Positions 43,413 to 53,882 are shown, counted from the stretch's first letter. The stretch: DNA of 64,000 bases from Myxococcales bacterium (GCA_020633335.1 JACKDU010000002.1:496001-560000), one strand, 5' to 3'. Numbers and translations are program-made. Notes: a model not told the origin generated them from the sequence alone.

Positions 43413-45752
43413 TCAGCTCGGCCCGAGCGGCGCCGTCGAGTCCAGGGGCTCGACCTTCGCGGGCGCCGACGCCTTGCCCGGCTTGACCGACGCGCCCTTG
43501 TCGCCCGCCGCCTTGGTGTCCGCCGCCTTGTCGCCCGTCTTGGCGTCTGCGCTCGACCCACCGGTCGCGCCGGGGAGGACGCCGCGGAGATCCGGGATCC
43601 GGGGCGCGGCCTTCTCGCCCTTCTCGCCCTTCTCGCCCTCCTTCGCCTTGCCCTTCGCCTTCGGCTTCGCCTTGTCCTTCGACTTCGCCTTGTCCTTGTC
43701 CTTGTCGTCGCCGTCCTTGGGCTCGAGGCGGTACTTCTCCTTCTTCGCCTTCGGGTGCTTGCAGATGCTCGATCCCTTGGCGCAGAGCCAGAGCGGATAG
43801 GCGACCTCGCCCCACTTCACGTCCCACTTGCGGGCGCGGTAGCGGGCGAGCTCGCGCTCGTGGTTGCGGAGCTCGGCCTCGAGCTCGCGGGTGAGCGCGA
43901 GCGGGTTGCTCTCCTCCGGATCGCGGAGGAGGTCGTAGTACCAGGCCTCGTCGGTCTGGGGTTCGACGATGACCTTGCGATCGCCGACGACGAAGCCCGC
44001 GCAGCGCTGCTCGAACCAGCAGGTGAAGTAGCGGGGCTTGTCGCCGGGGAAGTCGTCGGCGATCAGGTTGAAGCCGTTGACCGAGTCCTTCGCCTTCTCG
44101 TCGACCGGGATCCCGAGGAGCGCGAGGAGGGTCGGGGTGACGTCGACGAGGCTGGCGTTGCCGCGGACCTCCATCTGCGGCACGCCGGGGCCGCTCATCA
44201 CCAGCGGCACCCGCAGCCCCTCCTCGTAGTAGTTGGTGTCGTGCTGCTTGACGCCCTTCTCGCCGAAGCCCTCGCCGTGATCGCCGACGACGACGACGAT
44301 CGTGTTGTCGCGGAGCTTGCGCTTGTCGAGCTCCGCGAGGAGGCCGCCGAGCATCCGATCCTCGGACTCGATGAGCCGGAGGTAGCGCTCCTCGTTGGTC
44401 TGGCGCGGGAGCTCCTGCTCCTTGGCGATCTTCGACGACTTCCGCGAGAGCCGGTAGGGGTGGTGGGTCGCCGAGGTCAGGAGCGTGACCATGAAGGGCT
44501 GGTTGGACGCCTTCGCCTCGTTGAGGAAGCGGCCGAAGGGGCGCACCAGGCTCTCGTCGTCGGAGGCGAGGTAGCCGAGGCTCTGGCCCTGGATGTCCTC
44601 CCAGGCCAGGAAGTCCTGGAAGCCGAGGCGATGGACCAGGCGCGGGCGCCACTCGAAGGTGCCCCACGAGCTCTGCATGAACGCGGTCGTGTAGCCGATG
44701 TCCGAGAGGATCGACGGCAGGCACTGGACCTTGAGGTCGCTCGAGACCTCGACGATCTTCTTCTGCATCAGCGGGAAGCGGCCGCAGAGGATCGAGAAGA
44801 GCGACTTGGTGGTGTGGGGGAGGACCGCGCGGGTGCGGTGGGCGACCAGCCCCGACTCCGCGAGGGCCTCGAGGTTGGGGGTGCTCGCGACCTCCTCGCG
44901 GCCGGAGAGCGAGGTCTTGTCGTAGCGGGTCGACTCGAGGACGACGACGACGACGTTCGGCAGGTCGGGGCGGGCCGCGACCTCGTCGATCGTCTCGGCC
45001 GAGACCAGACGGACCGGCTTGTAGCCCTTGAAGGAGCCCGTGTTGAGGCTGGTCACCAGGGTCCGGACCGTCGAGAGGAGCGCGTTCTTGCCGAGGTTGC
45101 GGGCCATCGCCGTCTGCGGCCGCGGCGTCACGATCATCACGATCAACGCGAGGACCGCGAGCCAGGCCGCGCAGAGCATCCGCGCCCGGCCGTGGATCCG
45201 CCGCTCAAAGGTCCAGCGGCGGCGGCGAAGCTCCCAGCGGAGGATCAGCGGGAAGCCGATGCCGACGAGGAGGCCGCCGACGATCCGCAGGACCACCTCA
45301 GTGGTCAGGCCCTCGCTGGTGATGTCGGCGACGTCCTGCATCCGTGCGAAGAGCTGGGTGAAGGCCTCCCAGGTCGCCTGCTCGCCGGTGATCAGGAGAT
45401 AGCCCGTGTTCAGGGTCGCGGTGATCGCGCCACCGAGCGCGAGGGGGGCCGTCACGACCCAGGCCCAGCGAAAACGCGACTCCATGAGCGCCAGGAGCGC
45501 GGCGACCCCGAAGTAGACCAGGCCGTCCGAGGTCAGCGCCCAGGCGAGGAGGATGAGCGGGTGCGAGACGCCCTCGAGGTCGTAGACCGCGATGCTCTTG
45601 GCGACCAGCGTGGCGATCGCCGAGGCCGTCAGCACGTAGGTCGAGAACGACGTAAGGAGGCGGATCCAGCCGTGGCGCGGCGGGATCAGGTCCTTCCAGG
45701 ATGAAGGCAGCTGAGACCGAACCCAACGCCTCGCGCGCACGGCCAAATTCAC
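43413..45752 (-). CDS. Membrane sulfatase/LTA-synthase-like phosphotransferase with Lys-rich tail
   Basis: 779 residues. About five N-terminal membrane helices (residues 30-220) are followed by a sulfatase-superfamily domain: VVVVVLESTRYDKTSL, PHTTKSLFSILCG (with a Thr in the nucleophile position), TSATHHPY, and GDHGEGFGEKGVKQHDTNYYEEGLRVPL. This is the layout of LtaS/OpgB-like enzymes that transfer phosphoglycerol or phosphoethanolamine to envelope polymers. Gram-negative members modify membrane glycans. The C-terminal 150 residues are an unusual Lys/Asp/Gly/Ala-rich tail (KDKDKAKSKDKAKPKAKGK), probably a charged peptidoglycan- or membrane-binding extension. GTG start with TATGCT nine bases upstream. 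Confidence 0.85.
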   Translation of the reverse strand: MNLAVRARRWVRSQLPSSWKDLIPPRHGWIRLLTSFSTYVLTASAIATLVAKSIAVYDLEGVSHPLILLAWALTSDGLVYFGVAALLALMESRFRWAWVVTAPLALGGAITATLNTGYLLITGEQATWEAFTQLFARMQDVADITSEGLTTEVVLRIVGGLLVGIGFPLILRWELRRRRWTFERRIHGRARMLCAAWLAVLALIVMIVTPRPQTAMARNLGKNALLSTVRTLVTSLNTGSFKGYKPVRLVSAETIDEVAARPDLPNVVVVVLESTRYDKTSLSGREEVASTPNLEALAESGLVAHRTRAVLPHTTKSLFSILCGRFPLMQKKIVEVSSDLKVQCLPSILSDIGYTTAFMQSSWGTFEWRPRLVHRLGFQDFLAWEDIQGQSLGYLASDDESLVRPFGRFLNEAKASNQPFMVTLLTSATHHPYRLSRKSSKIAKEQELPRQTNEERYLRLIESEDRMLGGLLAELDKRKLRDNTIVVVVGDHGEGFGEKGVKQHDTNYYEEGLRVPLVMSGPGVPQMEVRGNASLVDVTPTLLALLGIPVDEKAKDSVNGFNLIADDFPGDKPRYFTCWFEQRCAGFVVGDRKVIVEPQTDEAWYYDLLRDPEESNPLALTRELEAELRNHERELARYRARKWDVKWGEVAYPLWLCAKGSSICKHPKAKKEKYRLEPKDGDDKDKDKAKSKDKAKPKAKGKAKEGEKGEKGEKAAPRIPDLRGVLPGATGGSSADAKTGDKAADTKAAGDKGASVKPGKASAPAKVEPLDSTAPLGPS

Positions 45753-45761
45753 GGCCGCGGG

Positions 45762-45767
45762 AGCATA
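45762..45767 (-). promoter_or_regulatory. -10 hexamer TATGCT before the sulfatase
   Basis: TATGCT (minus strand) ends nine bases before the GTG at 45752; leaderless-type start. Confidence 0.4.
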
Positions 45768-46003
45768 CGTTCACGCCGATGTCACCGCAATGGCACGCGG
45801 ACGAGGGCCGCGCCGAAGGGTTGGCGGGCCCCTGGATCGGCCAACGCAGGAGATGCGCCAAAGAGCCGCTCGCCGACGCGCGCCGCGTCGTGATCCGCGA
45901 CACTCGGGAGCGTCGTGTTCTGCCACAGATCCGCGCGACCCCGCGAGATCTACCGCTTTTCCCTGGCCCCCCGATTGCTTCAAGATCGGCCAAGGAGATC
46001 GCC

Positions 46004-46855
46004 ATGAACATCCTCTGCCTCACCCGCCGCGCCGCCTCGACCACCCTCCTCTGCCTCGGCCTCGGCCTCAGCGGCGGCTGCTTCGACACCGGCGGTGCCT
46101 CGAACCTCGAGATGCGGGCGGCGGTCGGGGAGATCGTCGCCCAGGGTCAGGCGCAGGGGATCGAGAACGAGATCACCGAGCTGACGACGTCCTTCACCAT
46201 CGGCGGAGGGGTCGCCGAGGTGGTCCAGGAGATCCAGGACTTCATCGCCTCCCAGGCGCCCTGCTCGACCGTGAGCGGCGCCGACAACACCCTGACCATC
46301 GACTTCGGGACCCTCGACGACCAGTGCACCTACAACGGCCACACCTACGCCGGGATCGTGACGATCGCGATCTCGATCGAGGGCGCGGCGACGATCGTCG
46401 ATCACACCTACAGCGACTTCACCAACGGCAACATCACCATGAACGGGACCAAGAAGGTCACCTACCAGGACCAGTCCCGGCGGATCGAGACCGACTACGC
46501 CTTCGTCAACAAGGAGGGGAAGACGATCGACACGACCTCCGATCGCCTCCAGACCCTCCTCGACGAGGCCCAGGGGCTCGCTGGCGGGATCGTGATCAAC
46601 GGCGAGCGCCACTGGGAGGGCGAGAACGGGCTCTGGGACCTCGACATCGACGAGGTCGAGGTCCGCTGGATCGACCCGGTCCCGCAGGCGGGGCTCTACT
46701 CGCTCCACACGCCGCGCGACAAGACGATCACGATGGCCTTCGAGCGGGTCGACGCCGACACGATCGCGGTGACGGTCGACGGCGGGCGCTCGACCAAGGT
46801 CTACCACGTCACCGCGGCCGGCCAGATCGAGGAGCAGCCGGCCGAGGCTGGCTAA
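46004..46855 (+). CDS. Lipoprotein of unknown function
   Basis: 283 residues from ATG 46004, chosen because an AAGGAG ribosome-binding sequence lies seven bases upstream and the signal peptide starts there; a longer frame from 45701 begins inside the divergent sulfatase. Signal peptide with lipobox LSGGC (Cys about residue 26). The mature part is beta-rich with many Thr/Ile/Asp strands (TIAISIEGAATIVDHTY, ITMNGTKKVTY, RWIDPVPQAGLYS) and two Cys; it may be a beta-barrel-like or lipocalin-type sheet, but I do not recognise a family. Convergent with and four bases overlapping the vWA gene. Confidence 0.68.
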   Translation: MNILCLTRRAASTTLLCLGLGLSGGCFDTGGASNLEMRAAVGEIVAQGQAQGIENEITELTTSFTIGGGVAEVVQEIQDFIASQAPCSTVSGADNTLTIDFGTLDDQCTYNGHTYAGIVTIAISIEGAATIVDHTYSDFTNGNITMNGTKKVTYQDQSRRIETDYAFVNKEGKTIDTTSDRLQTLLDEAQGLAGGIVINGERHWEGENGLWDLDIDEVEVRWIDPVPQAGLYSLHTPRDKTITMAFERVDADTIAVTVDGGRSTKVYHVTAAGQIEEQPAEAG

Positions 46856-48768
46856 AAGGGCAGGAGCGGATAGGCCCGGCAGATCGTCGACCCGAGGGTC
46901 GACTTGACCGCCGACGCGAAGCTCAGGTCCCCCTTGGCGACCGCGTCGATGTCGAAGGCGGCGCCGCCGGTCGCGTCGGGGATCGAGGGCTGGCCGAAGT
47001 AGGGCGCCCGCAGGCCGGGCTTGACGTCGAGGCACTCGCACTGCCCGCCGAGGCTGGCGCCGAAGGTCGCCACCCGGATCTCGCGGTCGCGGAGCGCCTC
47101 GACGGTCTCGCGGTAGGTGTGCTCGACCCGCTGGCCGCTCTGGATCGCCGGCGCCTCGCCGAAGTCGTCGTCGGTCGCGTGGACCACCAGGCGGAGGGTC
47201 GACGACGCCGGCCGCCAATCGAAGCGGGTCGCCGCCGCGTGGAGGGCGTCGAGGGAGTTCTCCGGCCAGTCGAGGTTGCTCTCGGGGCTCTGGATCTGCC
47301 GGTTGGAGCTGGTGAAGTGGCGCCAGCGGGTGAGCTCGGCCTGGAGATCGGTGATCTCGGTGAAGGCCTGCCCGCCGTTGGCGACCAGGACGTCGTCGAC
47401 GAAGACCACCAGGCCGTAGCGGGGGTCGCGGGCGAGGCCGCGGATCGCCGCGTCGACCTCGCCGATCCCCTGCTCGACCCGATCCACCATGAAGCCCATG
47501 GTCGTCGACACGTCGACCACGAAGACGACGTCGACCTGCTCCTTGGGCCGGCGATCGGGATCGTCACAGACCACCTCGGGGACCACCGCCGCGGTCCCGC
47601 CCTCGCCGCGGAGGACCAGGCCGCCCTCGGCGTTGTGGGAGTCGCGGCCGCCGCTCCGCGGCTCGGGCTGGTCGCCGGGCTCCTCGAGGACGCTGGGGAG
47701 CGGCGCGTAGTCGCCGGGCACGACCACCCCGCCGACCACGCCGCCGACCACGCCGCTCTCGACCCCGCCGAGGACCCCGAAGCGCGGGGGCTCGTCGTCG
47801 TCGTCGACCGCCGCCGAGCCGGTCACCACCGGGGCGTCGAGCACCCGACCGATCGCCACCAATTCCTCGGGCTCGCCGTCGGCGAAGAGCTCCGCGACCT
47901 CCCCGCCGCCGCCGAGCACCCCCAGGAGGCCGGCCGCGTGATCGTCGGCCGTCAGGATCTGGGCGATCTCGTCGCGCTCGCCGAACTCGGGCACGGCCTC
48001 GAGGAGCGCGTCATTGCCGGGATCGGCGACCTCGTCCTCGGCGATCCCGCCGACCAGCGCGAGTTCGCCGCCCTCGGCCACCGGCGCGGCCGCGGGCTCG
48101 GCGACCTTGCCGACGCCGAGCGCGGCCGACGGCCGGGGATCGCCGAGCGCGGCCGGCGGTCGGATCTCCGTCGGGATCGCTGGCAGCGCACGCGGCGCCG
48201 TCCGCTGCGGGAGATCGACCAGCGACGCAAAGAGGACCCGGCGAAACGCGCTCTCGCTCCCCTCGGGCTCGCCGGCGAGCTTGACCTCGGTGACCGGGCG
48301 CTCGACCTGGACCAGGAGCGCGACCAGCGCGGCCATCACACCGCCGAGCGCGAGGCTCTGGGCGAGATCCCGGAGGCCGAGGCGGAGCCCCCAGCCGACC
48401 CTCGGGAGCGGCTCGTGGACCAGCGTGAGGGCGACCTCGGGGTGGGCGCGGAGGTGGAGCTCGGCGCTATCGCCGGCCTCGAGGCGGACGGCCCCGCCGC
48501 TGGTGAAGTCCGCCAGGCGGTGGCGGACGCCCGCCAGGGTCACCTCGCCCTCGATCCCGTCGACGCAGAAGAGCCAGTCGCCGTCGAGGAGGGTGGCCTC
48601 GCCGCCCTCGCCGCCGATCCCGGGGAGGACCAGGTTGGCCCCGCTCCCCTCGCCGACCCGGACGATCTCCCCGCCGCCGTACCCGCGCTCGCTCAGGCGG
48701 TAGCCGCGGAAGTCGAGGCTCACGCGCCATCCGCAGGGGTCGCTGGCGTCGGGACGGCGCGTTCGCAT
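46852..48768 (-). CDS. Membrane-anchored protein with von Willebrand factor A domain
   Basis: 638 residues (start taken at the ATG 48768 after GAAGG; another ATG at 48801 gives 11 more residues). A beta-rich N-terminal region with GEGSGANLVLPGIGG may be FHA-like; a membrane helix follows (about residues 140-165), then a long acidic/Gly-rich linker with VVGGVVGGVV repeats, and a C-terminal vWA domain with the MIDAS motif DVSTT (VDVVFVVDVSTTMGF) and a downstream D in ATDDD. Layout as in TonB-like or AgmX-like envelope proteins of myxobacteria. It probably binds a protein partner through a metal ion. Not assigned to a pathway. Confidence 0.72.
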   Translation of the reverse strand: MRTRRPDASDPCGWRVSLDFRGYRLSERGYGGGEIVRVGEGSGANLVLPGIGGEGGEATLLDGDWLFCVDGIEGEVTLAGVRHRLADFTSGGAVRLEAGDSAELHLRAHPEVALTLVHEPLPRVGWGLRLGLRDLAQSLALGGVMAALVALLVQVERPVTEVKLAGEPEGSESAFRRVLFASLVDLPQRTAPRALPAIPTEIRPPAALGDPRPSAALGVGKVAEPAAAPVAEGGELALVGGIAEDEVADPGNDALLEAVPEFGERDEIAQILTADDHAAGLLGVLGGGGEVAELFADGEPEELVAIGRVLDAPVVTGSAAVDDDDEPPRFGVLGGVESGVVGGVVGGVVVPGDYAPLPSVLEEPGDQPEPRSGGRDSHNAEGGLVLRGEGGTAAVVPEVVCDDPDRRPKEQVDVVFVVDVSTTMGFMVDRVEQGIGEVDAAIRGLARDPRYGLVVFVDDVLVANGGQAFTEITDLQAELTRWRHFTSSNRQIQSPESNLDWPENSLDALHAAATRFDWRPASSTLRLVVHATDDDFGEAPAIQSGQRVEHTYRETVEALRDREIRVATFGASLGGQCECLDVKPGLRAPYFGQPSIPDATGGAAFDIDAVAKGDLSFASAVKSTLGSTICRAYPLLPF

Positions 48769-48870
48769 GGGGCCCTTCAACGTACAACGACCCCGGGCCA
48801 TTCACCAGGAGACGGAGAGCCGGCTCACGCCGGCCTGCAGCCCGGGGGCGACGCGGCGGGCTGACCGTGG

Positions 48871-48876
48871 TATGTA
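48871..48876 (+). promoter_or_regulatory. ffh: -10-like hexamer TATGTA before ffh
   Basis: TATGTA ends eight bases before the GTG at 48885; no Shine-Dalgarno. It supports GTG 48885 as the start. Confidence 0.4.
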
Positions 48877-48884
48877 GCCCGGCC

Positions 48885-50621
<1,737 letters not shown>

Positions 50622-50641
50622 GTCGCTCGACCACGCGCGAA

Positions 50642-50676
50642 GGGCCGCGCCCGCCACCGGCGAGCGCGGCCCTTTT
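50642..50676 (+). terminator. Intrinsic terminator of ffh
   Basis: GGGCCGCGC (50642-50650) pairs perfectly with GCGCGGCCC (50664-50672) around a 13-base loop, followed by TTTT. It lies 20 bases after the ffh stop. Confidence 0.8.
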
Positions 50677-50752
50677 CATCGTCTCGTTCATCGCGCCCGC
50701 GCGCCCTCCCCTCCCCCGGCGCTCGCTCAACGCCCAACGCCGAAATTGGCGA

Positions 50753-50783
50753 GGCCGCGCCCGCCACCGGCGAGCGCGGCCCT
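50753..50783. repeat. Second copy of the ffh terminator hairpin
   Basis: The 31 bases at 50753-50783 are identical to 50643-50673, 110 bases apart. This copy lacks the U-tract but keeps the stem; it lies just past the end of the OmpA-like gene on the opposite strand and may stop transcription from that side. Confidence 0.7.
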
Positions 50784-50806
50784 CCGCGCCTCCGCGCGCC
50801 GCCCGG

Positions 50807-51661
50807 CTACTTGCCGGCGAGCGCGTTGAGCTCCTCGAAACCTGGCAGATTGGTCAGGTCGGGGAGGATCACGATCTCGATCCGCCGGTTCTTCGCCTTG
50901 CCCTCGTCGCTGCCGTTGTCGGCGGTCGGCTTGAACTCGCCGAAGGACGCGGCCGAGAGCTGGGTCGGCGCGACCCCGGCGTGCTGGAGGGTCTTGAGGA
51001 CGACGAGCGCGCGGGCCGACGCGAGCTCCCAGTTCGACGGGAACTTCTCGTTGTAGATCGGCACGTTATCGGTGTGCCCCTCGATCTGGTACTTCTTCTC
51101 GGGGATCGTCGCCAGGACGCCGCCGACCTCGGTGATCGCCGCCTTGCCGTCGTCCGAGAGCTTGGCCTTGCCGGTGTCAAAGAGGATGTCCATCGGCAGC
51201 GCGAGGACCATCCGCCCGTCGACGATCTTGACGTTGAGCTTGCCGGCCTCGATGAGCCCCTTGAAGCGGAGGAGCATGTCGCGGAACTCCGCGACCCGCT
51301 TCTCGGCCTCGGCCCGCCGCTTGCGCTGCTCGGCGAGCGCCTGGGTCATGTCGTCGATCGACTCCTTGAGGCGCGAGCGATCCTTGAGGAGCGCGGCCAT
51401 GTCGGCGTCGCCCTTGGCGATCTGCTCGCCGAGGCGGGCGTGCTCCTCCTTGGCGGCCGCGAGCTTCGCCTCGAGATCGGCGATCTTCTGATCCATCACC
51501 GTGATCTCGTTCTCGAGCTCGCCGATCCGGGTCTCGCGGCCGGCGAGCTCCTGCTGGGCCGCGTCGAGCTGCCCCTGGAGCTCGGTGTACTTGGCCTTGG
51601 TGACGCAGCCGGGGGCGACGGCCACGAGGACGAGGGAGATCGGGAGGACGAGGCGCTTCAT
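50807..51661 (-). CDS. OmpA/MotB-type peptidoglycan-binding lipoprotein with coiled coil
   Basis: 284 residues. Signal peptide with a lipobox-like LVAVAPGC (Cys 19), then a long coiled coil (about residues 25-140, e.g. TELQGQLDAAQQELAGRETRIGELENE), then an OmpA-like domain: ILFDTGKAKLSDDGKA, IEGHTDNVPIYN, NWELASARALVVLKTLQHAGV, and SDEGKAKNRRIEIVI with the conserved Asp/Arg for diaminopimelate. Anchors the outer membrane to peptidoglycan, probably with a long arm. A TATCGA hexamer lies eight bases before the ATG. Monocistronic, and convergent with ffh. Confidence 0.88.
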   Translation of the reverse strand: MKRLVLPISLVLVAVAPGCVTKAKYTELQGQLDAAQQELAGRETRIGELENEITVMDQKIADLEAKLAAAKEEHARLGEQIAKGDADMAALLKDRSRLKESIDDMTQALAEQRKRRAEAEKRVAEFRDMLLRFKGLIEAGKLNVKIVDGRMVLALPMDILFDTGKAKLSDDGKAAITEVGGVLATIPEKKYQIEGHTDNVPIYNEKFPSNWELASARALVVLKTLQHAGVAPTQLSAASFGEFKPTADNGSDEGKAKNRRIEIVILPDLTNLPGFEELNALAGK

Positions 51662-51669
51662 CGGCGCGA

Positions 51670-51675
51670 TCGATA
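51670..51675 (-). promoter_or_regulatory. -10-like hexamer TATCGA before the OmpA gene
   Basis: TATCGA on the minus strand ends eight bases before the ATG at 51661, without a Shine-Dalgarno. Confidence 0.35.
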
Positions 51676-51773
51676 GCGCGCGGACGGATCGGCGACAAGA
51701 CGGCCCGGCGAGCAGGATTCGCCGCGCCTGCTCCCCGGGCCAGCAACGATTGCGCCCCCGACGGGGCCCGTGA

Positions 51774-53234
51774 TCAGCGGGCCGCCTCGTCGTGGGTCGG
51801 GGCGTAGAGCTCGTTCATGAATTCGACGAGGAGGAGCTCGCGGACCCGGATCGGCAGGGCGTTGAGGACCTGGTTGATCTCCGCCATCCGCTCGGGGAGC
51901 GCCGAGGCGCTGATGCCGCCCATCGCCATCATCTGCTTCATCATCGCCGGGTCGATGCCGGTCGACGGATCGAAGGCCGCGAACATCTGGCGGATCACCC
52001 CGACCAGGGGCGACGGCGGCAGGGCCTTCGCGCTCTCGACGCAGGCGGCGAGGTCGACGAGGAAGGGCTCGATCCACTGCAGGCAGTTGGGGTTCACCGA
52101 GAGGTGGACGTTCTCCTTCGACGCGCCGTAGCTGAGCTGCGGCTGGATGTACCAGCCCTTCATCTTCATCTCGTCGGTGAGGTGGAAGACGTCGACCTCG
52201 TCGGAGGTGAAGGCGATCAGGTTCATCTCCGGCTCGCCGAGCACCCGCAGGCCGTCGATCGCGTCGATCCCGGCGCAGAGGCGCTTGGTCCCGTCGAGGA
52301 CCTGGCGGGCGATCTCCATGTAGCCGGCGTCGCCGAAGTGGTGGAGGACCGCCCAGGCGGCCGCCAGCGGGCCCGCCGACTTCGAGCTCTGGACCGTCGC
52401 GTTGACGATCGTGTAGCCGGTCCAGTTGGAGCAGGCGTAGATCTGGTGGCGCCGGAGCTCGCGGTTGCGGTGGAGGACCACCGACGCCCCCTTGGCCGCG
52501 AACGCGTACTTGTGGAAGTCCATCGAGATCGAGGTGACCCCGGGGACCGAGAGGTCGAAGTCCGGCACCGGCTCGCCGAGGCGCTTGAAGTAGGGCAGGA
52601 GGAAGCCGCCCATGCAAGCGTCGACGTGGCAGAGGAGCTGGCGCTCGGCCGCCAGGGCCGCGATCTCACGGATCGGGTCGATCACGCAGTGGGCGTAGGA
52701 GACCGCCGATCCCACCAGGAGGATCGTGTTCTCGGTGATCGCCGCCCGCATCGCCTCGACGTCGGCCTTGAAGGTCACCGGATCGACCGGGGTCAGGACC
52801 ACCTCGACCCCGAGGAAGTGGGCGGCCTTGTGGAAGGCGGCGTGGGCCGTCTCCGGCAGGATCATCTCCGGGCGGGCGATCTGCGGGCGGAAGGCCCGGG
52901 CGTGATCGCGGGCCGTCTTGACCGCGAGCATGATGCTCTCGGTGCCACCGCTGGTGAAGTTGCCGACCACGTCCGCGTCGCCGCCGAGGTGGGCGGCGGC
53001 CATCGCCACCAGCTCGTTCTCGAGGCGGAGGACGCTCGGGAAGGCGGTCGGGTCGAGGCCGTTCTCGCTGAGGTACATCGTGAAGGCGCGCTTGAGCACC
53101 GCGTCGGCCTCGGCCCCGGGGTCGTAGACGTAGGCCCAGGTCCGGCCGTCGCGCCAGCTCACATCCTGGGCGCGGAAGCTCTCGAGGGTTGCGAAGAGGG
53201 TGTCGTCGTCGAGGCCGTTGGCGGGGATGCGCAT
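51774..53234 (-). CDS. Sphingosine-1-phosphate-lyase-like PLP enzyme
   Basis: 486 residues of the group II decarboxylase fold. SVLRLENELV, GNFTSGGTESIMLAVK, HVDACMGGF (D205) and the PLP lysine in SMDFHKYAFAAKGAS (K242) correspond closely to sphingosine-1-phosphate lyase (whose lysine lies in ADTHKYGYAPKG), and less so to glutamate decarboxylase. The enzyme would cleave a phosphorylated sphingoid base to a long-chain aldehyde and phosphoethanolamine. Membrane attachment is not predicted. Myxobacteria contain sphingolipids, so a degradative role is plausible; an aldehyde product might also feed the lipid cluster. TACAAT lies seven bases before the ATG. Confidence 0.78.
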   Translation of the reverse strand: MRIPANGLDDDTLFATLESFRAQDVSWRDGRTWAYVYDPGAEADAVLKRAFTMYLSENGLDPTAFPSVLRLENELVAMAAAHLGGDADVVGNFTSGGTESIMLAVKTARDHARAFRPQIARPEMILPETAHAAFHKAAHFLGVEVVLTPVDPVTFKADVEAMRAAITENTILLVGSAVSYAHCVIDPIREIAALAAERQLLCHVDACMGGFLLPYFKRLGEPVPDFDLSVPGVTSISMDFHKYAFAAKGASVVLHRNRELRRHQIYACSNWTGYTIVNATVQSSKSAGPLAAAWAVLHHFGDAGYMEIARQVLDGTKRLCAGIDAIDGLRVLGEPEMNLIAFTSDEVDVFHLTDEMKMKGWYIQPQLSYGASKENVHLSVNPNCLQWIEPFLVDLAACVESAKALPPSPLVGVIRQMFAAFDPSTGIDPAMMKQMMAMGGISASALPERMAEINQVLNALPIRVRELLLVEFMNELYAPTHDEAAR

Positions 53235-53241
53235 CGCCGGG

Positions 53242-53247
53242 ATTGTA
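53242..53247 (-). promoter_or_regulatory. -10 hexamer TACAAT before the S1P-lyase-like gene
   Basis: TACAAT on the minus strand ends seven bases before the ATG at 53234; close to the TATAAT consensus (5/6). Confidence 0.5.
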
Positions 53248-53312
53248 GCGAGCGACGCGCGGCCGCGGCCGACAAAGCCGCGATCGGGCCGCGCCCCTCT
53301 CGCGGCGCGGCG

Positions 53313-53882
53313 CTAGCCCTCGTCCGGGCGGGGACGGACCCGCAGGATCACCGTCCGCTCGGCCTCGAGGGCGCGATCGACGATCTCCGCGAGCTCGGCG
53401 ACGGTGCGGCCGTGGGCGGCGATCTCGGGCGGCAGCCGGACCTCGAAGACGTCGCGGATCTTGGTCAGGATCTTCCGCGCGTGGGCCGAGTCGCCGCCGA
53501 GCGCGACGAAGTCGTCGTGCATGCCGATCGTCTCGTCGGCGAAGACCCGCCGCCAGATCTTGAGGAGGTCGCGCTCGGTCGCGGTCCGCGGGTCGTCGTC
53601 GAGGCCGTCGCCGGACGGCCGCCAATTCGGCCCCGGGAACCACGCGCTGCCGGGCACCCAATCGACCTCGGGGAAGGCCTCGCGGAGCGCATGGGCGAGC
53701 GGGAGATCGACCCCGTCGGCGCCGGCGGTGAGGAGGTGCTTCTTGAGCGCGCCCTCGGGCATCTTGAGGCGGGCCTCGAGGGCCTCGACGCCGATCCCGA
53801 GGCGCCGACAGAAGAACCGGAGCTGATCGCCGAGGCTCGGGACCTCGACGTCGCTCGCACCATCACCCTCGCGCTCGGTCAT
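53313..53882 (-). CDS. Protein with C-terminal phosphopantetheine carrier domain and HTH-like N-terminus
   Basis: 189 residues. The C-terminal 80 residues form a peptidyl/acyl carrier domain with LGGDSAHA (the phosphopantetheine Ser), followed by ILTKIRDVFEVRLPPEIAAHGRTVAELAEIV, close to NRPS-type PCPs. The N-terminal part (LRFFCRRLGIGVEALEARLKMPEGALKKHLL) looks like a helix-turn-helix of XRE type, an odd companion, linked by a Trp-rich segment. No adenylation or condensation domain is encoded near. It may hold an amino acid or acyl group for an enzyme encoded elsewhere, or be a regulatory carrier. A TAGACT hexamer lies about 20 bases upstream. Confidence 0.7.
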   Translation of the reverse strand: MTEREGDGASDVEVPSLGDQLRFFCRRLGIGVEALEARLKMPEGALKKHLLTAGADGVDLPLAHALREAFPEVDWVPGSAWFPGPNWRPSGDGLDDDPRTATERDLLKIWRRVFADETIGMHDDFVALGGDSAHARKILTKIRDVFEVRLPPEIAAHGRTVAELAEIVDRALEAERTVILRVRPRPDEG

